Assembly: GCA_040544425.1 (NCBI GenBank)
Contig: JBEONO010000018.1
Span: forward strand, 1 to 64,000
Reading direction: 5' to 3'
Length of the DNA: 64,000 nucleotides
From: Solimicrobium sp040544425
Lineage (GTDB): Bacteria; Pseudomonadota; Gammaproteobacteria; Burkholderiales; Burkholderiaceae_D
The position numbers and the translations under genes were made by a program. The notes under the pieces were generated by a model that was not told the DNA's origin, did not search any database, and worked only from the letters and a program-made list of their open reading frames with translations. Positions 25,904 to 35,274 of the stretch are shown piece by piece; the first letter of the stretch is position 1, and the number at the start of each line of letters is the position of its first letter.

Positions 25904-26806
25904 TCACGCCGAAATGGTCTTGGTAATCACGTTCATTAATTTTTTTGCATACTCCGGATCAGTTGCATACCCGGCTTTCTGCATCCCTTGCGCAAAGCCG
26001 TAAGCAGACGTGGCGTTGGCGATTACATTTTTGTAACGCTGATTTCCCTGCAACAGTTTTGCATAGTCGTTAAAAGCTTGATGGTAATTGTCATAGGCAC
26101 GGAATTTTTCCATCTTTTGCGTCGGCACCCCGTTGACATATTCAGTGGTCATGGCGCTGACCGTTTTGCCGGTCCAGCTACTGCCTGCCTTGACGCCAAA
26201 AATATTGTGGCTGGGCTGACCGTTGGCCGCGACAATTTCATGTTTGCCCCAACCGGTTTCCAGGGCCGCCTGACCCAGCATAAACTTGGCCGGGATGCCG
26301 GTGGCAGCACTGGCCGCTTCGGCACAATCCGACAATTTGCTTTGAAACGCTTTGACTTGCGCCTGTGAATTCGACAGACCCGGCGATGCCGCCTTGAGTT
26401 GTTGCGCGTGCTGGGTAATCGTGGTGGTGCCGGTGTCGGCAGCGCCGACAGGACTGGCCGCACTGGCAGCGGCTTTGCTGTTGCGCGAGGTGTATTGCAG
26501 TGCCGAGTTGCTCAGCATTTGCCGCTCCAACATATCGGCCAGTCCCAAACCGCGCGAGGCGACTTTCTGACTGATCTGCTCATCCAGCATCGAGGTAAAC
26601 ATCTTTGATGACTCGCTGTCAAACGGGCCGCCTTCAGGTGAAGCCTTGCGCATGCTTTTCATCATCATGCCGACAAACAGTGCTTCAAATTGCTTGGCAG
26701 TTTCTTTAATCCCGGCCGGTGAATTTTCCTTGTTGGCGCGTTTTAAATCGACCAGGCTGTTGGCATCAACAGCCAGTTTGTCGGAGGACGATAAGGGCGT
26801 GGTCAT
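25904..26806 (-). CDS. flgJ: Flagellar rod assembly protein / peptidoglycan hydrolase
   Basis: 300 residues in two domains: an N-terminal rod-capping part (about 20-115, KQFEALFVGMMMKSMRKA) and a C-terminal glucosaminidase-type hydrolase (about 150-300) with the catalytic Glu in ALETGWGKHE. FlgJ cuts a hole in the peptidoglycan for the growing rod. The linker is Ala/Ser/Thr-rich. It follows flgI by two bases. Confidence 0.93.
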   Translation of the reverse strand: MTTPLSSSDKLAVDANSLVDLKRANKENSPAGIKETAKQFEALFVGMMMKSMRKASPEGGPFDSESSKMFTSMLDEQISQKVASRGLGLADMLERQMLSNSALQYTSRNSKAAASAASPVGAADTGTTTITQHAQQLKAASPGLSNSQAQVKAFQSKLSDCAEAASAATGIPAKFMLGQAALETGWGKHEIVAANGQPSHNIFGVKAGSSWTGKTVSAMTTEYVNGVPTQKMEKFRAYDNYHQAFNDYAKLLQGNQRYKNVIANATSAYGFAQGMQKAGYATDPEYAKKLMNVITKTISA

Positions 26807-26808
26807 GA

Positions 26809-27912
26809 TTAAATGATCTCCAGTTCGGCATGCAGCGCACCCGAGGCTTTCATGGCCTGCAGGATTGCCAGTAAATCCTGCGGCGTTGCGCCAATCGAAT
26901 TGAGCGATTTGACCACGTCAGCCAGCGACACACCGGCTTTCACCAACACCACCAGACCCGGTTCTTTCTTGATTTCTATATCGGCCTTTTCCGTCACTTC
27001 GGTTTTACCACCGGCGAACGCATTCGGCTGACTCACTTTCGATTCGGCGGTGATGATCACCTGCAGATTGCCGTGGGCAACCGCACAGGTATCCAGGGTC
27101 ACGGCCTGATTCATCACGATGGAGCCGGTCCGGGCATTCAAAATAATCTTGGCGGCCATTTGCGCGGGATTGATATCCAGACTCTCCATGTCGCCAATAA
27201 ACGCAACGCGTGAATCGCTGTCGATCGGTGCCCGCACTTTAATGACCCGGCTGTCCAGCGCCACGGCGGTATCGGTTCCAAAGCGCTGATTCAGGGCATT
27301 CACCACGCGCGTCGCGGTGGAGAAATCCGAATCTCTCAACTCCAGATGAATATGCTCGCCGGTCCCCAGTGTCGACGCTACCGCTTTCTCAACGGTGGCT
27401 CCGCCTGAGATACGGCCGACACTCAGATGATTGATCTGTACTTTACTGCCCGCGGCCGCAGCCCCTACTCCGCCGACCAGCACGTTGCCCTGCGCCATGG
27501 CATACACCTGATTGTCCGCACCTTTTAACGGCGTCATTAACAGGGTGCCGCCGCTTAAACTTTTGGCGTTGCCCATCGACGACACTGTCACATCCAGCTG
27601 CTGTCCCGGTTGAGAAAACGGTGGCAGGCTGGCCGTGACCATGACGGCGGCAATGTTCTTCAGTTGCAGGCTGGTGCCGGCCGGAATTGCCACACCCAGC
27701 TGTTGCATCATGCTGATAATGCTTTGTACCGTAAACGGGGTTTGCGTGGTCTGGTCGCCACTGCCGTCGAGACCCGCAACCAGGCCATAACCGATCAATT
27801 GATTTTCCCGCACGCCGCGTATGGTCGCCAGATCCTTGATCCGCTCGGCGCACGCCTGCCCGCTGCTTATAATCAGCAGTGCCAGGATCAACAATTTTGC
27901 GTGCAGTTTCAT
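26809..27912 (-). CDS. flgI: Flagellar P-ring protein
   Basis: 367 residues with a signal peptide (cut after ACA, near 22), then the conserved ERIKDLATIRGVRENQLIGYGLVAGLDGSGDQT and further FlgI blocks through the C-terminal ALHAELEII. It is exported to the periplasm by Sec and polymerises as the P ring. The start is nine bases after the flgH stop. Confidence 0.95.
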   Translation of the reverse strand: MKLHAKLLILALLIISSGQACAERIKDLATIRGVRENQLIGYGLVAGLDGSGDQTTQTPFTVQSIISMMQQLGVAIPAGTSLQLKNIAAVMVTASLPPFSQPGQQLDVTVSSMGNAKSLSGGTLLMTPLKGADNQVYAMAQGNVLVGGVGAAAAGSKVQINHLSVGRISGGATVEKAVASTLGTGEHIHLELRDSDFSTATRVVNALNQRFGTDTAVALDSRVIKVRAPIDSDSRVAFIGDMESLDINPAQMAAKIILNARTGSIVMNQAVTLDTCAVAHGNLQVIITAESKVSQPNAFAGGKTEVTEKADIEIKKEPGLVVLVKAGVSLADVVKSLNSIGATPQDLLAILQAMKASGALHAELEII

Positions 27913-27921
27913 ATCAAGGAC

Positions 27922-28620
27922 CTACATGGGTAAGATACTAAGAAAGAAGTGATCCAGAATCGACATCATTTCAGAACTGTCCAGATGCGCATTGGTGCGA
28001 TATTCAAACTTGGCGTCCGCCACCTGGGTCGACGAAACGGTGTTGCCGGCGCCGATTGTGGCCGGGGTGATCACACCGGAAAAGCGCACGTATTCTGTTT
28101 CACGATCGAAGGCCAGCTTTTTCTCACCACTGACGCGGAAATTCCCGTTCGGAAGCACTTCAATTATCGTCACCGAGATCGTGCCGTTGAAGGTGTTGGC
28201 GAAATTGTCGGCGCCTTTTTCAGTCAGGTTGTTGGCCGTTTTGGTCGAGACGTTCAGTAAGCTGGCTTTTGCGGCACTGGCCCCCAGAAAACTCGGGGCC
28301 GCGTAAGTGGCCGAGGCCGACTTGCTGTTTGCCTTGCCGCTGGTGGTCGTGCTGTTGGTGTTTTCTGCAATCGTGATGATGAGTGAATCACCGACCAGGC
28401 GCGCACGGACATCTTCAAACAGTGGCCGATAAGCTGCCGCCTGATAGATTGCCCCCGGGTTGGCCTTGTCGCGCGGCGGTTCCGGCAAAGGTCTGGCCGA
28501 CATGGGCTGATCAATAATCGGCCGGGGTGTGACCGCACAGCCCGATACGCAACTGATGACAACACCAGCAACGCCAAGCAGCAACCATGGTGCTTTCAAA
28601 ATCGAGATAGTTCGCCGCAT
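27922..28620 (-). CDS. flgH: Flagellar L-ring lipoprotein
   Basis: 232 residues from ATG 28620, which has AAGGGTG eight bases upstream. Upstream in-frame ATG 28635 and TTG 28647 exist but lengthen the n-region. The lipobox VSGC lies near residue 28. The L-ring body follows (ARLVGDSLIITIAENTNS, VLPNGNFRVSGEKKL, YVRFSGVITP, ADAKFEY). It anchors in the outer membrane around the distal rod. Confidence 0.92.
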   Translation of the reverse strand: MRRTISILKAPWLLLGVAGVVISCVSGCAVTPRPIIDQPMSARPLPEPPRDKANPGAIYQAAAYRPLFEDVRARLVGDSLIITIAENTNSTTTSGKANSKSASATYAAPSFLGASAAKASLLNVSTKTANNLTEKGADNFANTFNGTISVTIIEVLPNGNFRVSGEKKLAFDRETEYVRFSGVITPATIGAGNTVSSTQVADAKFEYRTNAHLDSSEMMSILDHFFLSILPM

Positions 28621-28651
28621 ATCGACACCCTTCATAAAACTGTTCAATCCG

Positions 28652-29443
28652 TCAGCCGCCTGCCATGGTCACCAAACGCTGCAACATCCGGTCTGCAGCA
28701 GTAATGGCCTGACTGTTCATTTCGTAAGCACGCTGCGTTTCAATCATGCTCACCAGTTCGTTGGCCACGTTTACATTGGAACTCTCAACGTAGCTCTGCA
28801 TCAGGGTTCCTGAACCGTTCAGGCCTGGCACAGTCGTATTCGCATTGCCGGACGAGCCGGTTTCCAGATACATGTTTTCACCGATCGCATCCAGCCCGGC
28901 CGGATTCACAAAGGTGGCCAGTTGCATGGCACCGATCTGCACCGGCAATTGCGAACCAGGCTGCGTGACCGTAATGACACCGTCTCTGCCGATCGTCAGC
29001 GAGGTTGCGGTAGCTGGAATGGTGATCGCCGGTTGGATCGGGTAACCGTTGGCGGTGACCAGCTGGCCCTGACTGTCCATTTGAAACGAACCGTCACGGG
29101 TGTAAGCGGTACTGCCGTCCGGCATCAGAACCTGGAAAAATCCCGGACCGTCAATTGCCACGTCCTTGGAGTTACTGGTCAACTGCGGATTACCCTGGGT
29201 AAAAATCCGTTCCGTGGCAATCGCACGTACACCCAAACCGATTTGCAGACCGCTCGGAATCTGGGTCTGTTGCGTACTTTGGGCGCCCGGCTGACGCACA
29301 GTCTGGTACATCAGGTCTTCAAAGATCGGACGAGTCGATTTAAACGCAGTCGTGCTGACGTTGGCCAGATTGTTGGCAATCACGTCAATCTTGGTCTGTT
29401 GCGCATCCAGTCCTGTTTTGGCTGTCCACAGTGCAGGTATCAT
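28652..29443 (-). CDS. flgG: Flagellar distal rod protein
   Basis: 263 residues, the standard length. N-terminal rod motif IDVIANNLANVSTTAFKS, central GLQIGLGVRAIATERIFTQGN and C-terminal SSNVNVANELVSMIETQRAYEMNSQAI are all classical FlgG. It builds the distal rod inside the P and L rings. Confidence 0.95.
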   Translation of the reverse strand: MIPALWTAKTGLDAQQTKIDVIANNLANVSTTAFKSTRPIFEDLMYQTVRQPGAQSTQQTQIPSGLQIGLGVRAIATERIFTQGNPQLTSNSKDVAIDGPGFFQVLMPDGSTAYTRDGSFQMDSQGQLVTANGYPIQPAITIPATATSLTIGRDGVITVTQPGSQLPVQIGAMQLATFVNPAGLDAIGENMYLETGSSGNANTTVPGLNGSGTLMQSYVESSNVNVANELVSMIETQRAYEMNSQAITAADRMLQRLVTMAGG

Positions 29444-29478
29444 TTGATTTCCCCTTAATTTTTATTAATCCACGTACT

Positions 29479-30219
29479 TCACGGTGCACTTAAAATCGTC
29501 GCCGATTTTGCGTCGTTCGACTGCGCATTGGTCAGTAACTGCATATGCATGTCAAACGCCTTGGACAAAGAAATCATCGTCACCAGCGACTCGACCGCAT
29601 TCACATTGCTGCTCTCGATTGCCCCTCCCACCACCGACACCTTCGGATCCGCATCAGGCGTGCTGCCATCATTGGTCCGAAACAATCCGTCATCTCCACG
29701 CACCAGGGTATTTTCAGGCGGATTGACCAATTTCAATTTGCCGATCAGCGTGGTATTTGCCACCTGACTGCTGACCGGAATGGTCGAGACGGTACCGTCT
29801 TTGGAAATCGTCACCGTCACGTCCGCCGGAATGGTGATGTCGCCGCCTTCGCCAACCACATTCAAACCACGCAGGGTCTGCAGCACACCGTTTTCATCGG
29901 TTTTCAGGCTGCCGGCGCGGGTATAAGCTTCCTTGCCCTTGGCATCCTGCACCACCAGCCAGCCGCTGCCCTGCACTGCCACGTCCAGCGCGCGCCCGGT
30001 ATCGTGGGTGACACCGGGAGCCAGGTCAGCGCCAATCGTGGAATTGACCACAAATGCCTGTACCGGCAAATCCGTACTCAGTTTCGGCACGGCGCGAAAC
30101 GAATCCAGCTGCGCCTTGAATCCGTCCGTGCTGACATTGGCTAAATTATGGGTAACCGTGTCCAGCTGAGCCAGCGTATGCTTGCCGCTGGTCATGGCCG
30201 TGTAGATTAATTTATCCAT
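29479..30219 (-). CDS. flgF: Flagellar proximal rod protein FlgF
   Basis: 246 residues with the MDKLIYTAM start, LDTVTHNLANVSTDGFKAQL motif and the C-terminal SSNVNAVESLVTMISLSKAFDMHMQLL helix. The usual flgF position between flgE and flgG supports the call. Confidence 0.93.
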   Translation of the reverse strand: MDKLIYTAMTSGKHTLAQLDTVTHNLANVSTDGFKAQLDSFRAVPKLSTDLPVQAFVVNSTIGADLAPGVTHDTGRALDVAVQGSGWLVVQDAKGKEAYTRAGSLKTDENGVLQTLRGLNVVGEGGDITIPADVTVTISKDGTVSTIPVSSQVANTTLIGKLKLVNPPENTLVRGDDGLFRTNDGSTPDADPKVSVVGGAIESSNVNAVESLVTMISLSKAFDMHMQLLTNAQSNDAKSATILSAP

Positions 30220-30239
30220 GTCGGTTTACCTAAAAATGG

Positions 30240-31517
30240 TTAGCGTAAGGTGATCAGGGTCTGAGTAATCTGATCCTGTGTTTTGATCGATTGCGCATTG
30301 GCCTGGTAACTTTGCTGGGCGGTGATCATCGTCACCAGTTCCTGGGTCAGGTCGGTGGTTGAGTTCTCCACCGCATCCGATTGCAGGGTTCCGAGGCTGC
30401 CTGAACCTGGTGTGCCCAATAACGGCGCACCGGATGCCGCCGAGGCGTACCAGGCATTATTGCCCGCAGACTGCAAGCCACTCGGATTGACAAAGTTATC
30501 CATCACAATCTGACCCAGGGTCTGGGTCTGACCATTGGAATAGGTGCCGGTGAGAATACCGTTGGCCCCGGCGCTGAACTGGGTCAGCTGGCCGGACGAG
30601 AAGCCATCCTGCGTTTGGGCGTTCACGCCGGAGGTCGCGCCATACTGGGTCGTGCCGGTAAAGGAGATATTCAATGTTTGCGGTGTTGTTGCGCCATTTG
30701 CCAGAGTAACTGGCAAGGCCAGAGTAAACGGTGGCGAGCTCACCGGCGTCGTTGTGGCGGCATCAAGCGCACCGGAGCTGTTAAACGACAGCACGGCTGA
30801 GGCAACCGGCGCGGCTGGCGGCGTGTAGCCAACCGGCGCTCCATCCAGAGTGGCATACACATTCCATTGTGCTTCGGTAGACGGCGCTACCACACCTTTG
30901 TTGACATAGTAGGTTTGCAGACTATGGCCGTTTCCCAAACTGTCATAAATTTTCACTGAGTTCGAATAAGTGAAGGTGCTTGGTTTGGTGGGATCAAAAT
31001 TGGCTGGCGCCAGGGGCGCACTGGTGGAGTCCAGATTCAGCACGGTCGAAATTGTCGCGGTCGGTTTGGGCGGAATGTTGGCCGAACTGATTGCCAGGTT
31101 CTGCGTGACACCGGTATTCAAGACGCCGGTCGAGCTGGCGTTGTAGCCTTGCAGATTGGCGCCATTTGCCGTGACAATTTGACCTTGCGCATTCAATTTG
31201 AACTGCCCGTTACGCGAATACGTGATCGTGCCGTTATTACTCAGTTGAAAAAACCCGCTGCCGTTAATGGCAATATCAAGCGGATTGCTGTCTGGTGCAA
31301 TGGTCCCCTGTGTGAACTGCTGCGCCACATTCGATGCGGACACACCGATACCAATTTGAGATGCCCCGCCACCGCCCAGTGAATTGGCATAGACATCAGA
31401 AAATTGTATGTTGGAGGATTTAAAACCCACCGTGCCGGAATTGGCAATATTGTTGCCGATTACGTCCAACTGCGTAGAAGCTGCATTCAAGCCACTAAGT
31501 CCCTGATCAAAAGCCAT
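30240..31517 (-). CDS. flgE: Flagellar hook protein
   Basis: 425 residues. N-terminal GLSGLNAASTQLDVIGNNIANSGTVGFK and C-terminal VENSTTDLTQELVTMITAQQSYQANAQSI match FlgE; the surface-exposed middle is Ala/Ser/Thr-rich and divergent. It polymerises into the hook using the FlgD scaffold encoded upstream. Confidence 0.95.
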   Translation of the reverse strand: MAFDQGLSGLNAASTQLDVIGNNIANSGTVGFKSSNIQFSDVYANSLGGGGASQIGIGVSASNVAQQFTQGTIAPDSNPLDIAINGSGFFQLSNNGTITYSRNGQFKLNAQGQIVTANGANLQGYNASSTGVLNTGVTQNLAISSANIPPKPTATISTVLNLDSTSAPLAPANFDPTKPSTFTYSNSVKIYDSLGNGHSLQTYYVNKGVVAPSTEAQWNVYATLDGAPVGYTPPAAPVASAVLSFNSSGALDAATTTPVSSPPFTLALPVTLANGATTPQTLNISFTGTTQYGATSGVNAQTQDGFSSGQLTQFSAGANGILTGTYSNGQTQTLGQIVMDNFVNPSGLQSAGNNAWYASAASGAPLLGTPGSGSLGTLQSDAVENSTTDLTQELVTMITAQQSYQANAQSIKTQDQITQTLITLR

Positions 31518-31574
31518 GATTTTTCCCCTGTTTGATAAACTGATTCAGCTGCGCTGAAATCCAAAGTAACGTAT

Positions 31575-32252
31575 TTAAAGAATCTGCAACACACTCGAAT
31601 AATTTACTGCACCCAGGTTGGGGATATCCAGCTGAGTACCGGCGGTTCCACCGGTTGAAACTGACTGCACCAGGCCGACCGTCAGTGCAGTTGCCGTTGC
31701 ATCTGCAGTGCCATTTTTTGCCGTGAGGGTATAGGTGTAATTTCCGTCAGGTGCAGTGGTACCGGCGCTGGTTTTGCCGTTCCAATTGACTGCTGATACG
31801 CCGCTGGGCAAGGCGCCGATATCCATGGTATCGACCACCGCACCGGCCGCATTGGTAATGACCGCCTTGACATCGGTTGCCGCCGTGTCCATTTTCACGC
31901 CAAATTGCCCGGCGCCTGCAGTCAAGGTGAGCGCGTTACCGGGAACCACCACACTTTTACCGATCAGATTGGTTGCCTGCATTGATTGGCTTGCCTGCAG
32001 GCTGCTCATCAAACCGTTCAATGTGGTATTCATCTGGCCGATACCCGAGACGGTTGACAGCTGCGCCATTTGCGACGTCACCTGCGAGTTGTCCATCGGA
32101 TTGAGCGGGTCCTGATTTTTCAGCTGGGTCAGCAGCAGCGTCATAAACCTGTTTTGCAGCGCCGCCGAGGTATCCGTTGCGCTGGTGGCAGCGGGCTGAG
32201 GATTCATCGTCGCCAGTAAGGCGGGAGAAACTGTATCGGTAGTGGTAGACAT
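31575..32252 (-). CDS. flgD: Flagellar hook capping protein
   Basis: 225 residues: the N-terminal NRFMTLLLTQLKNQDPLNPMDNSQ block (split here by position, about 32-55), the TSQMAQLSTVSGIGQMN stretch, and a C-terminal FlgD Ig/Tudor-like part with the VNWNGKTSAGTTAPDGNYTYT segment. It caps the growing hook and is lost on completion. Confidence 0.93.
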   Translation of the reverse strand: MSTTTDTVSPALLATMNPQPAATSATDTSAALQNRFMTLLLTQLKNQDPLNPMDNSQVTSQMAQLSTVSGIGQMNTTLNGLMSSLQASQSMQATNLIGKSVVVPGNALTLTAGAGQFGVKMDTAATDVKAVITNAAGAVVDTMDIGALPSGVSAVNWNGKTSAGTTAPDGNYTYTLTAKNGTADATATALTVGLVQSVSTGGTAGTQLDIPNLGAVNYSSVLQIL

Positions 32253-32299
32253 TGCATTTCCTTTTCAAGCACTGCTTAATTAAATAATTACTGGCCGAA

Positions 32300-32698
32300 T
32301 CACTGGCCGATAGTCAGCGTTTTGCTCAGCATCGTTTTCGTCGCATTAACGACATCGACGTTGGTCTGATAAGAACGCGAAGCTGAAATCATATTCACCA
32401 TTTCATCAACCGGATTGACGTTCGGCATTGCTACATAACCGTTCGCGTCAGCCAGCGGATGCTGTGGCTTGTACACCATCTGCGGCGGACCTGGATCGTC
32501 AACCACGCTCTGCACCTTCACGCCCGTGGCGTTGCCGACCTGAACTGCCGAAAACACAACCTGCTTGGTCTTGTAAGGCTGACCATCCGAACTGGTTACG
32601 CTGTCGGCATTGGCCAGATTGCTCGCCACCACATTGAGCCGCTGCGACTGCGCGCTCATTGCGGAACCGGCTACATTTAATACATCAAACAGAGACAT
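32300..32698 (-). CDS. flgC: Flagellar proximal rod protein FlgC
   Basis: 132 residues, normal FlgC length, with N-terminal LNVVASNLANADSVTSSDGQPYK and the YVAMPNVNPVDEMVNMISASRSYQ C-terminal block. It lies 15 bases after flgB. Confidence 0.95.
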   Translation of the reverse strand: MSLFDVLNVAGSAMSAQSQRLNVVASNLANADSVTSSDGQPYKTKQVVFSAVQVGNATGVKVQSVVDDPGPPQMVYKPQHPLADANGYVAMPNVNPVDEMVNMISASRSYQTNVDVVNATKTMLSKTLTIGQ

Positions 32699-32713
32699 GA
32701 TTGACTCCCTTGG

Positions 32714-33127
32714 TTAACTTTGAATCACGGCCAGCATGCCGCGAATTTGCGCGGTGATCAGAGTGACGGTAGCCTGGTAGTTAAAGTCATTCCCACCGAA
32801 CTGCATACGCTCTCTATCGACATCGACGTTATTGCCGTCAATACTGCCCTGCTGCTCATTGCGATACTGGACTGCTGCGCCCGGCGATTCAGTGGCTTTA
32901 CCTTTCAGGTGGGCAGCGGATGTGGCCGCGAGCGGCAGTGTGCCACCTGCGCTACTTTGCCTGCCTTTGACAACCTGCTGCAGCGTCGCCTTGAAGTCGA
33001 TATCACGCGCCTTGTAATTCGGCGTATCGGCATTGGCCAGATTCGACGCCAGCACACTTTGTCTGGATTCACGAACTCGCAAAGCCGACTGTTGCACATT
33101 CAATAATTCATCCAAACCTGATGCCAT
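32714..33127 (-). CDS. flgB: Flagellar proximal rod protein FlgB
   Basis: 137 residues from ATG 33127, which is preceded by GGAGG; the frame is open upstream to 33208 without similarity to FlgB. The protein shows SRQSVLASNLANADTPNYKARDIDF and the C-terminal VDVDRERMQFGGNDFNYQATVTLI. It is the first gene of the minus-strand rod/hook operon and is divergent from flgA. Confidence 0.93.
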   Translation of the reverse strand: MASGLDELLNVQQSALRVRESRQSVLASNLANADTPNYKARDIDFKATLQQVVKGRQSSAGGTLPLAATSAAHLKGKATESPGAAVQYRNEQQGSIDGNNVDVDRERMQFGGNDFNYQATVTLITAQIRGMLAVIQS

Positions 33128-33303
33128 AATCGCCTCCCCACCTTTCGCATTACGGATTTCTATGTGGCTCATTCTATGCCTGTGCCCGGAGTCTGAATGG
33201 GCAATCAAACTGCAAATTAGCGTTCTATTCTTTGTTTAAATAATCGACTGCAAAGCTAAAATTTGTCCATGTTAAAAAACTGCCTTGCCGCCCGGAGTTT
33301 GGA

Positions 33304-34029
33304 ATGAGCAAATTGTCACAACCGAACTTAATCAAACGCTATGTAAGCTGCTTTGCGCTTGGCGCGGTCTTGTGCTGCTCACCATTATTAAGTCATGCCG
33401 ATGATCGACAGAATCTGCAAGACATCCGTGAAACGGTCAAACAGTTTTTGATCAAAGAGTCGACCGGACTGCCGGGTGCCGTGTCGATTGAAGTGGGCGC
33501 AATCGATACCCGGTTGACACTGGCAAACTGCGCAGCCATGGAGACCTATCTGCCGAATGGCGCGCGTCTGTGGGGTCGGGTCAGTGTGGGTGTGCGTTGC
33601 GTCGAACCGGTGCACTGGTCGATCTATGTACCGAGCACGGTCAGAGTCACCGGACAATATTACGTCAGCGCCAGACCGATTATGCAGGGGCAAACCTTGA
33701 CCGAATTCGACATCAACGCATTGCAGGGTGATCTGACCGGCATGTCGAGCGGCGTGGTCACGGATGCCAGTCAGGCGGTCGGCCATACCTCGACGATGTC
33801 ACTGAGTACGGGAATAGCATTACGACAAGACAGTCTGCGTTTGCAACAGGTTGTCATGCAGGGACAGACGATTCGTCTGGTATCGCATGGCGATGGCTTC
33901 AAGGTTTCCACTGATGGCCAGGCATTAAACAGTGCCAGCAGCGGACAGATGGTAAAAGTGAAAATCAGTTCGGGACAGGTATTGTCGGGGACGGCAAAGT
34001 TGGGCGGGATAGTCGAAGTCAACAACTAA
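33304..34029 (+). CDS. flgA: Flagellar basal-body P-ring formation chaperone
   Basis: 241 residues: signal peptide (cut after SHA, near 32), then two SAF-like domains ending with the typical VMQGQTIRLVSHGDGFKVSTDGQALNSASSGQMVKVK region and a final GIVEV. It is a periplasmic chaperone for FlgI assembly. It is divergent from flgB and upstream of flgMN, the usual order. Confidence 0.93.
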   Translation: MSKLSQPNLIKRYVSCFALGAVLCCSPLLSHADDRQNLQDIRETVKQFLIKESTGLPGAVSIEVGAIDTRLTLANCAAMETYLPNGARLWGRVSVGVRCVEPVHWSIYVPSTVRVTGQYYVSARPIMQGQTLTEFDINALQGDLTGMSSGVVTDASQAVGHTSTMSLSTGIALRQDSLRLQQVVMQGQTIRLVSHGDGFKVSTDGQALNSASSGQMVKVKISSGQVLSGTAKLGGIVEVNN

Positions 34030-34085
34030 GTTGGCAACCAAGCGCTAAAAATAGAGTATCAGATTGCCATCATGGTTCTATTAAT

Positions 34086-34112
34086 TAAAGTTTTTTAGGA
34101 ACAGGCCGATAA
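34086..34112 (+). promoter_or_regulatory. Consensus sigma-28 promoter for flgMN
   Basis: TAAA (34086-34089), exactly 15 bases, then GCCGATAA (34105-34112): an exact match to the FliA consensus. It lies 58 bases before flgM, whose product inhibits FliA, giving the well-known feedback loop. Confidence 0.9.
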
Positions 34113-34170
34113 ACAAGCATAAGATTACGACTATTCCGACCCATGATTTTTAGCTTTTAAGGTGAACGCT

Positions 34171-34527
34171 ATGACCACGATCAATGATGTGACTTCGAGT
34201 CAGCCCCTGCAACCCTCGAGTTCGCCCTCAGCGAAGTCGACGGCAGGCGCGGCAGATGTTGCCGCTTCGACCAGTAACAACGCGTCGGCTACTGCCGGTG
34301 CTGCCAGTACTGCTGCGGCAAAAACCAGCAGCTCGGTGGCGACCATCTCCACGATCGCGACCCAATTGCAGGCCGCCCAGGCCGCTTCGTCCGGCGATGA
34401 AGTGTTTTCGACCAGTAAAGTGAATGAAATTAAACAGGCAATTTCCGAAGGCCGCTTTCAGGTCAATTCGGCAAGAGTCGCTGATGGCTTGCTTGAAATT
34501 GCACAGCAATTGGTGAGACAGCGCTAA
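34171..34527 (+). CDS. flgM: Anti-sigma-28 factor
   Basis: 118 residues from ATG 34171 with AAGGTG upstream (a GTG at 34162 is the only alternative). The first two thirds are Ser/Ala/Thr-rich and look disordered, as FlgM is. The C-terminus (about 80-118, VNEIKQAISEGRFQVNSARVADGLLEIAQQ) is the FliA-binding part. Held in the cytoplasm until hook completion, it is then exported, freeing FliA. Confidence 0.92.
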   Translation: MTTINDVTSSQPLQPSSSPSAKSTAGAADVAASTSNNASATAGAASTAAAKTSSSVATISTIATQLQAAQAASSGDEVFSTSKVNEIKQAISEGRFQVNSARVADGLLEIAQQLVRQR

Positions 34528-34543
34528 CGGTGTGAATTAAACA

Positions 34544-35029
34544 ATGAAATCTGCCATGAACAATTTATTGATCTGTATCCAAAACGAATCCGATGCCATG
34601 GCAAATCTGGTCACTATCCTGATGCAGGAACAAAATGCATTGACTCAGGCGCCGTCGCTGGCACTGATGGAAGAGATCAGCGCGATCACCCAGCAAAAAA
34701 ATCAGTTGATCGCCAATATTTCCTTACTTGGCCAAATCAGAAAAAATGAATTGACCCGCTTGGGGTTTCAACACAACGAAGCGACCATGCCCACTTGGTT
34801 GCAGGATCAGGCGCAAATCGATTGCTGGTCGCTTTTGATCAAACACACCAAAAAAGCCAACGAGTTAAATCGTGTCAACGGCTTGCTGATCAACAAACAT
34901 TTATTGCGCAATCAGACTACCTTGCAGGTGTTGTACAAACATCAGCGCAATGACAGCGCACCTTCTCTGTATGGATCGAATGGGCAGTCCAGCGCCCGGC
35001 GCGGTGCGACACGTGGGTTTGTGGTTTAA
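34544..35029 (+). CDS. flgN: Flagellar export chaperone for FlgK/FlgL
   Basis: 161 residues, largely helical, with the FlgN pattern (LLICIQNESDAMANLVTILMQEQNAL near the N-terminus and KANELNRVNGLLINKHLLRNQTTLQVL later). It escorts FlgK and FlgL to the export gate. It follows flgM by 16 bases and shares its sigma-28 promoter. Confidence 0.9.
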   Translation: MKSAMNNLLICIQNESDAMANLVTILMQEQNALTQAPSLALMEEISAITQQKNQLIANISLLGQIRKNELTRLGFQHNEATMPTWLQDQAQIDCWSLLIKHTKKANELNRVNGLLINKHLLRNQTTLQVLYKHQRNDSAPSLYGSNGQSSARRGATRGFVV

Positions 35030-35085
35030 CGAGACAGGTATTGAATCACCAAGTCTTCAACCTGGGTAAATCTTCCGTTAAATAG

Positions 35086-35182
35086 CGTCATTCCCGCAGC
35101 TTTAGGCGGGAGTCCAGCGTCGGTACACGACGATATAAATTCAAACGACACTAGTTTCCCGCCTAAAGCCGCGGGAATGACG
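35086..35182. repeat. REP/MITE-like inverted repeat element
   Basis: Two 26-base arms (35086-35111 and 35157-35182) are reverse complements with one mismatch and begin with CGTCATTCCCGC, the outer sequence of many REP-type elements. They enclose a 45-base centre, 97 bases in all, placed between the convergent flgN and motD genes. It could also serve as a bidirectional terminator. Confidence 0.75.
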
Positions 35183-35274
35183 GGGGGCGCCAGGCCAGGG
35201 AATTAAGTCTGCAACACCACCTATGGGTGCAGTAACGATGGCGTTCAAAAATATCGATGGCATGGCCTTAAAAC

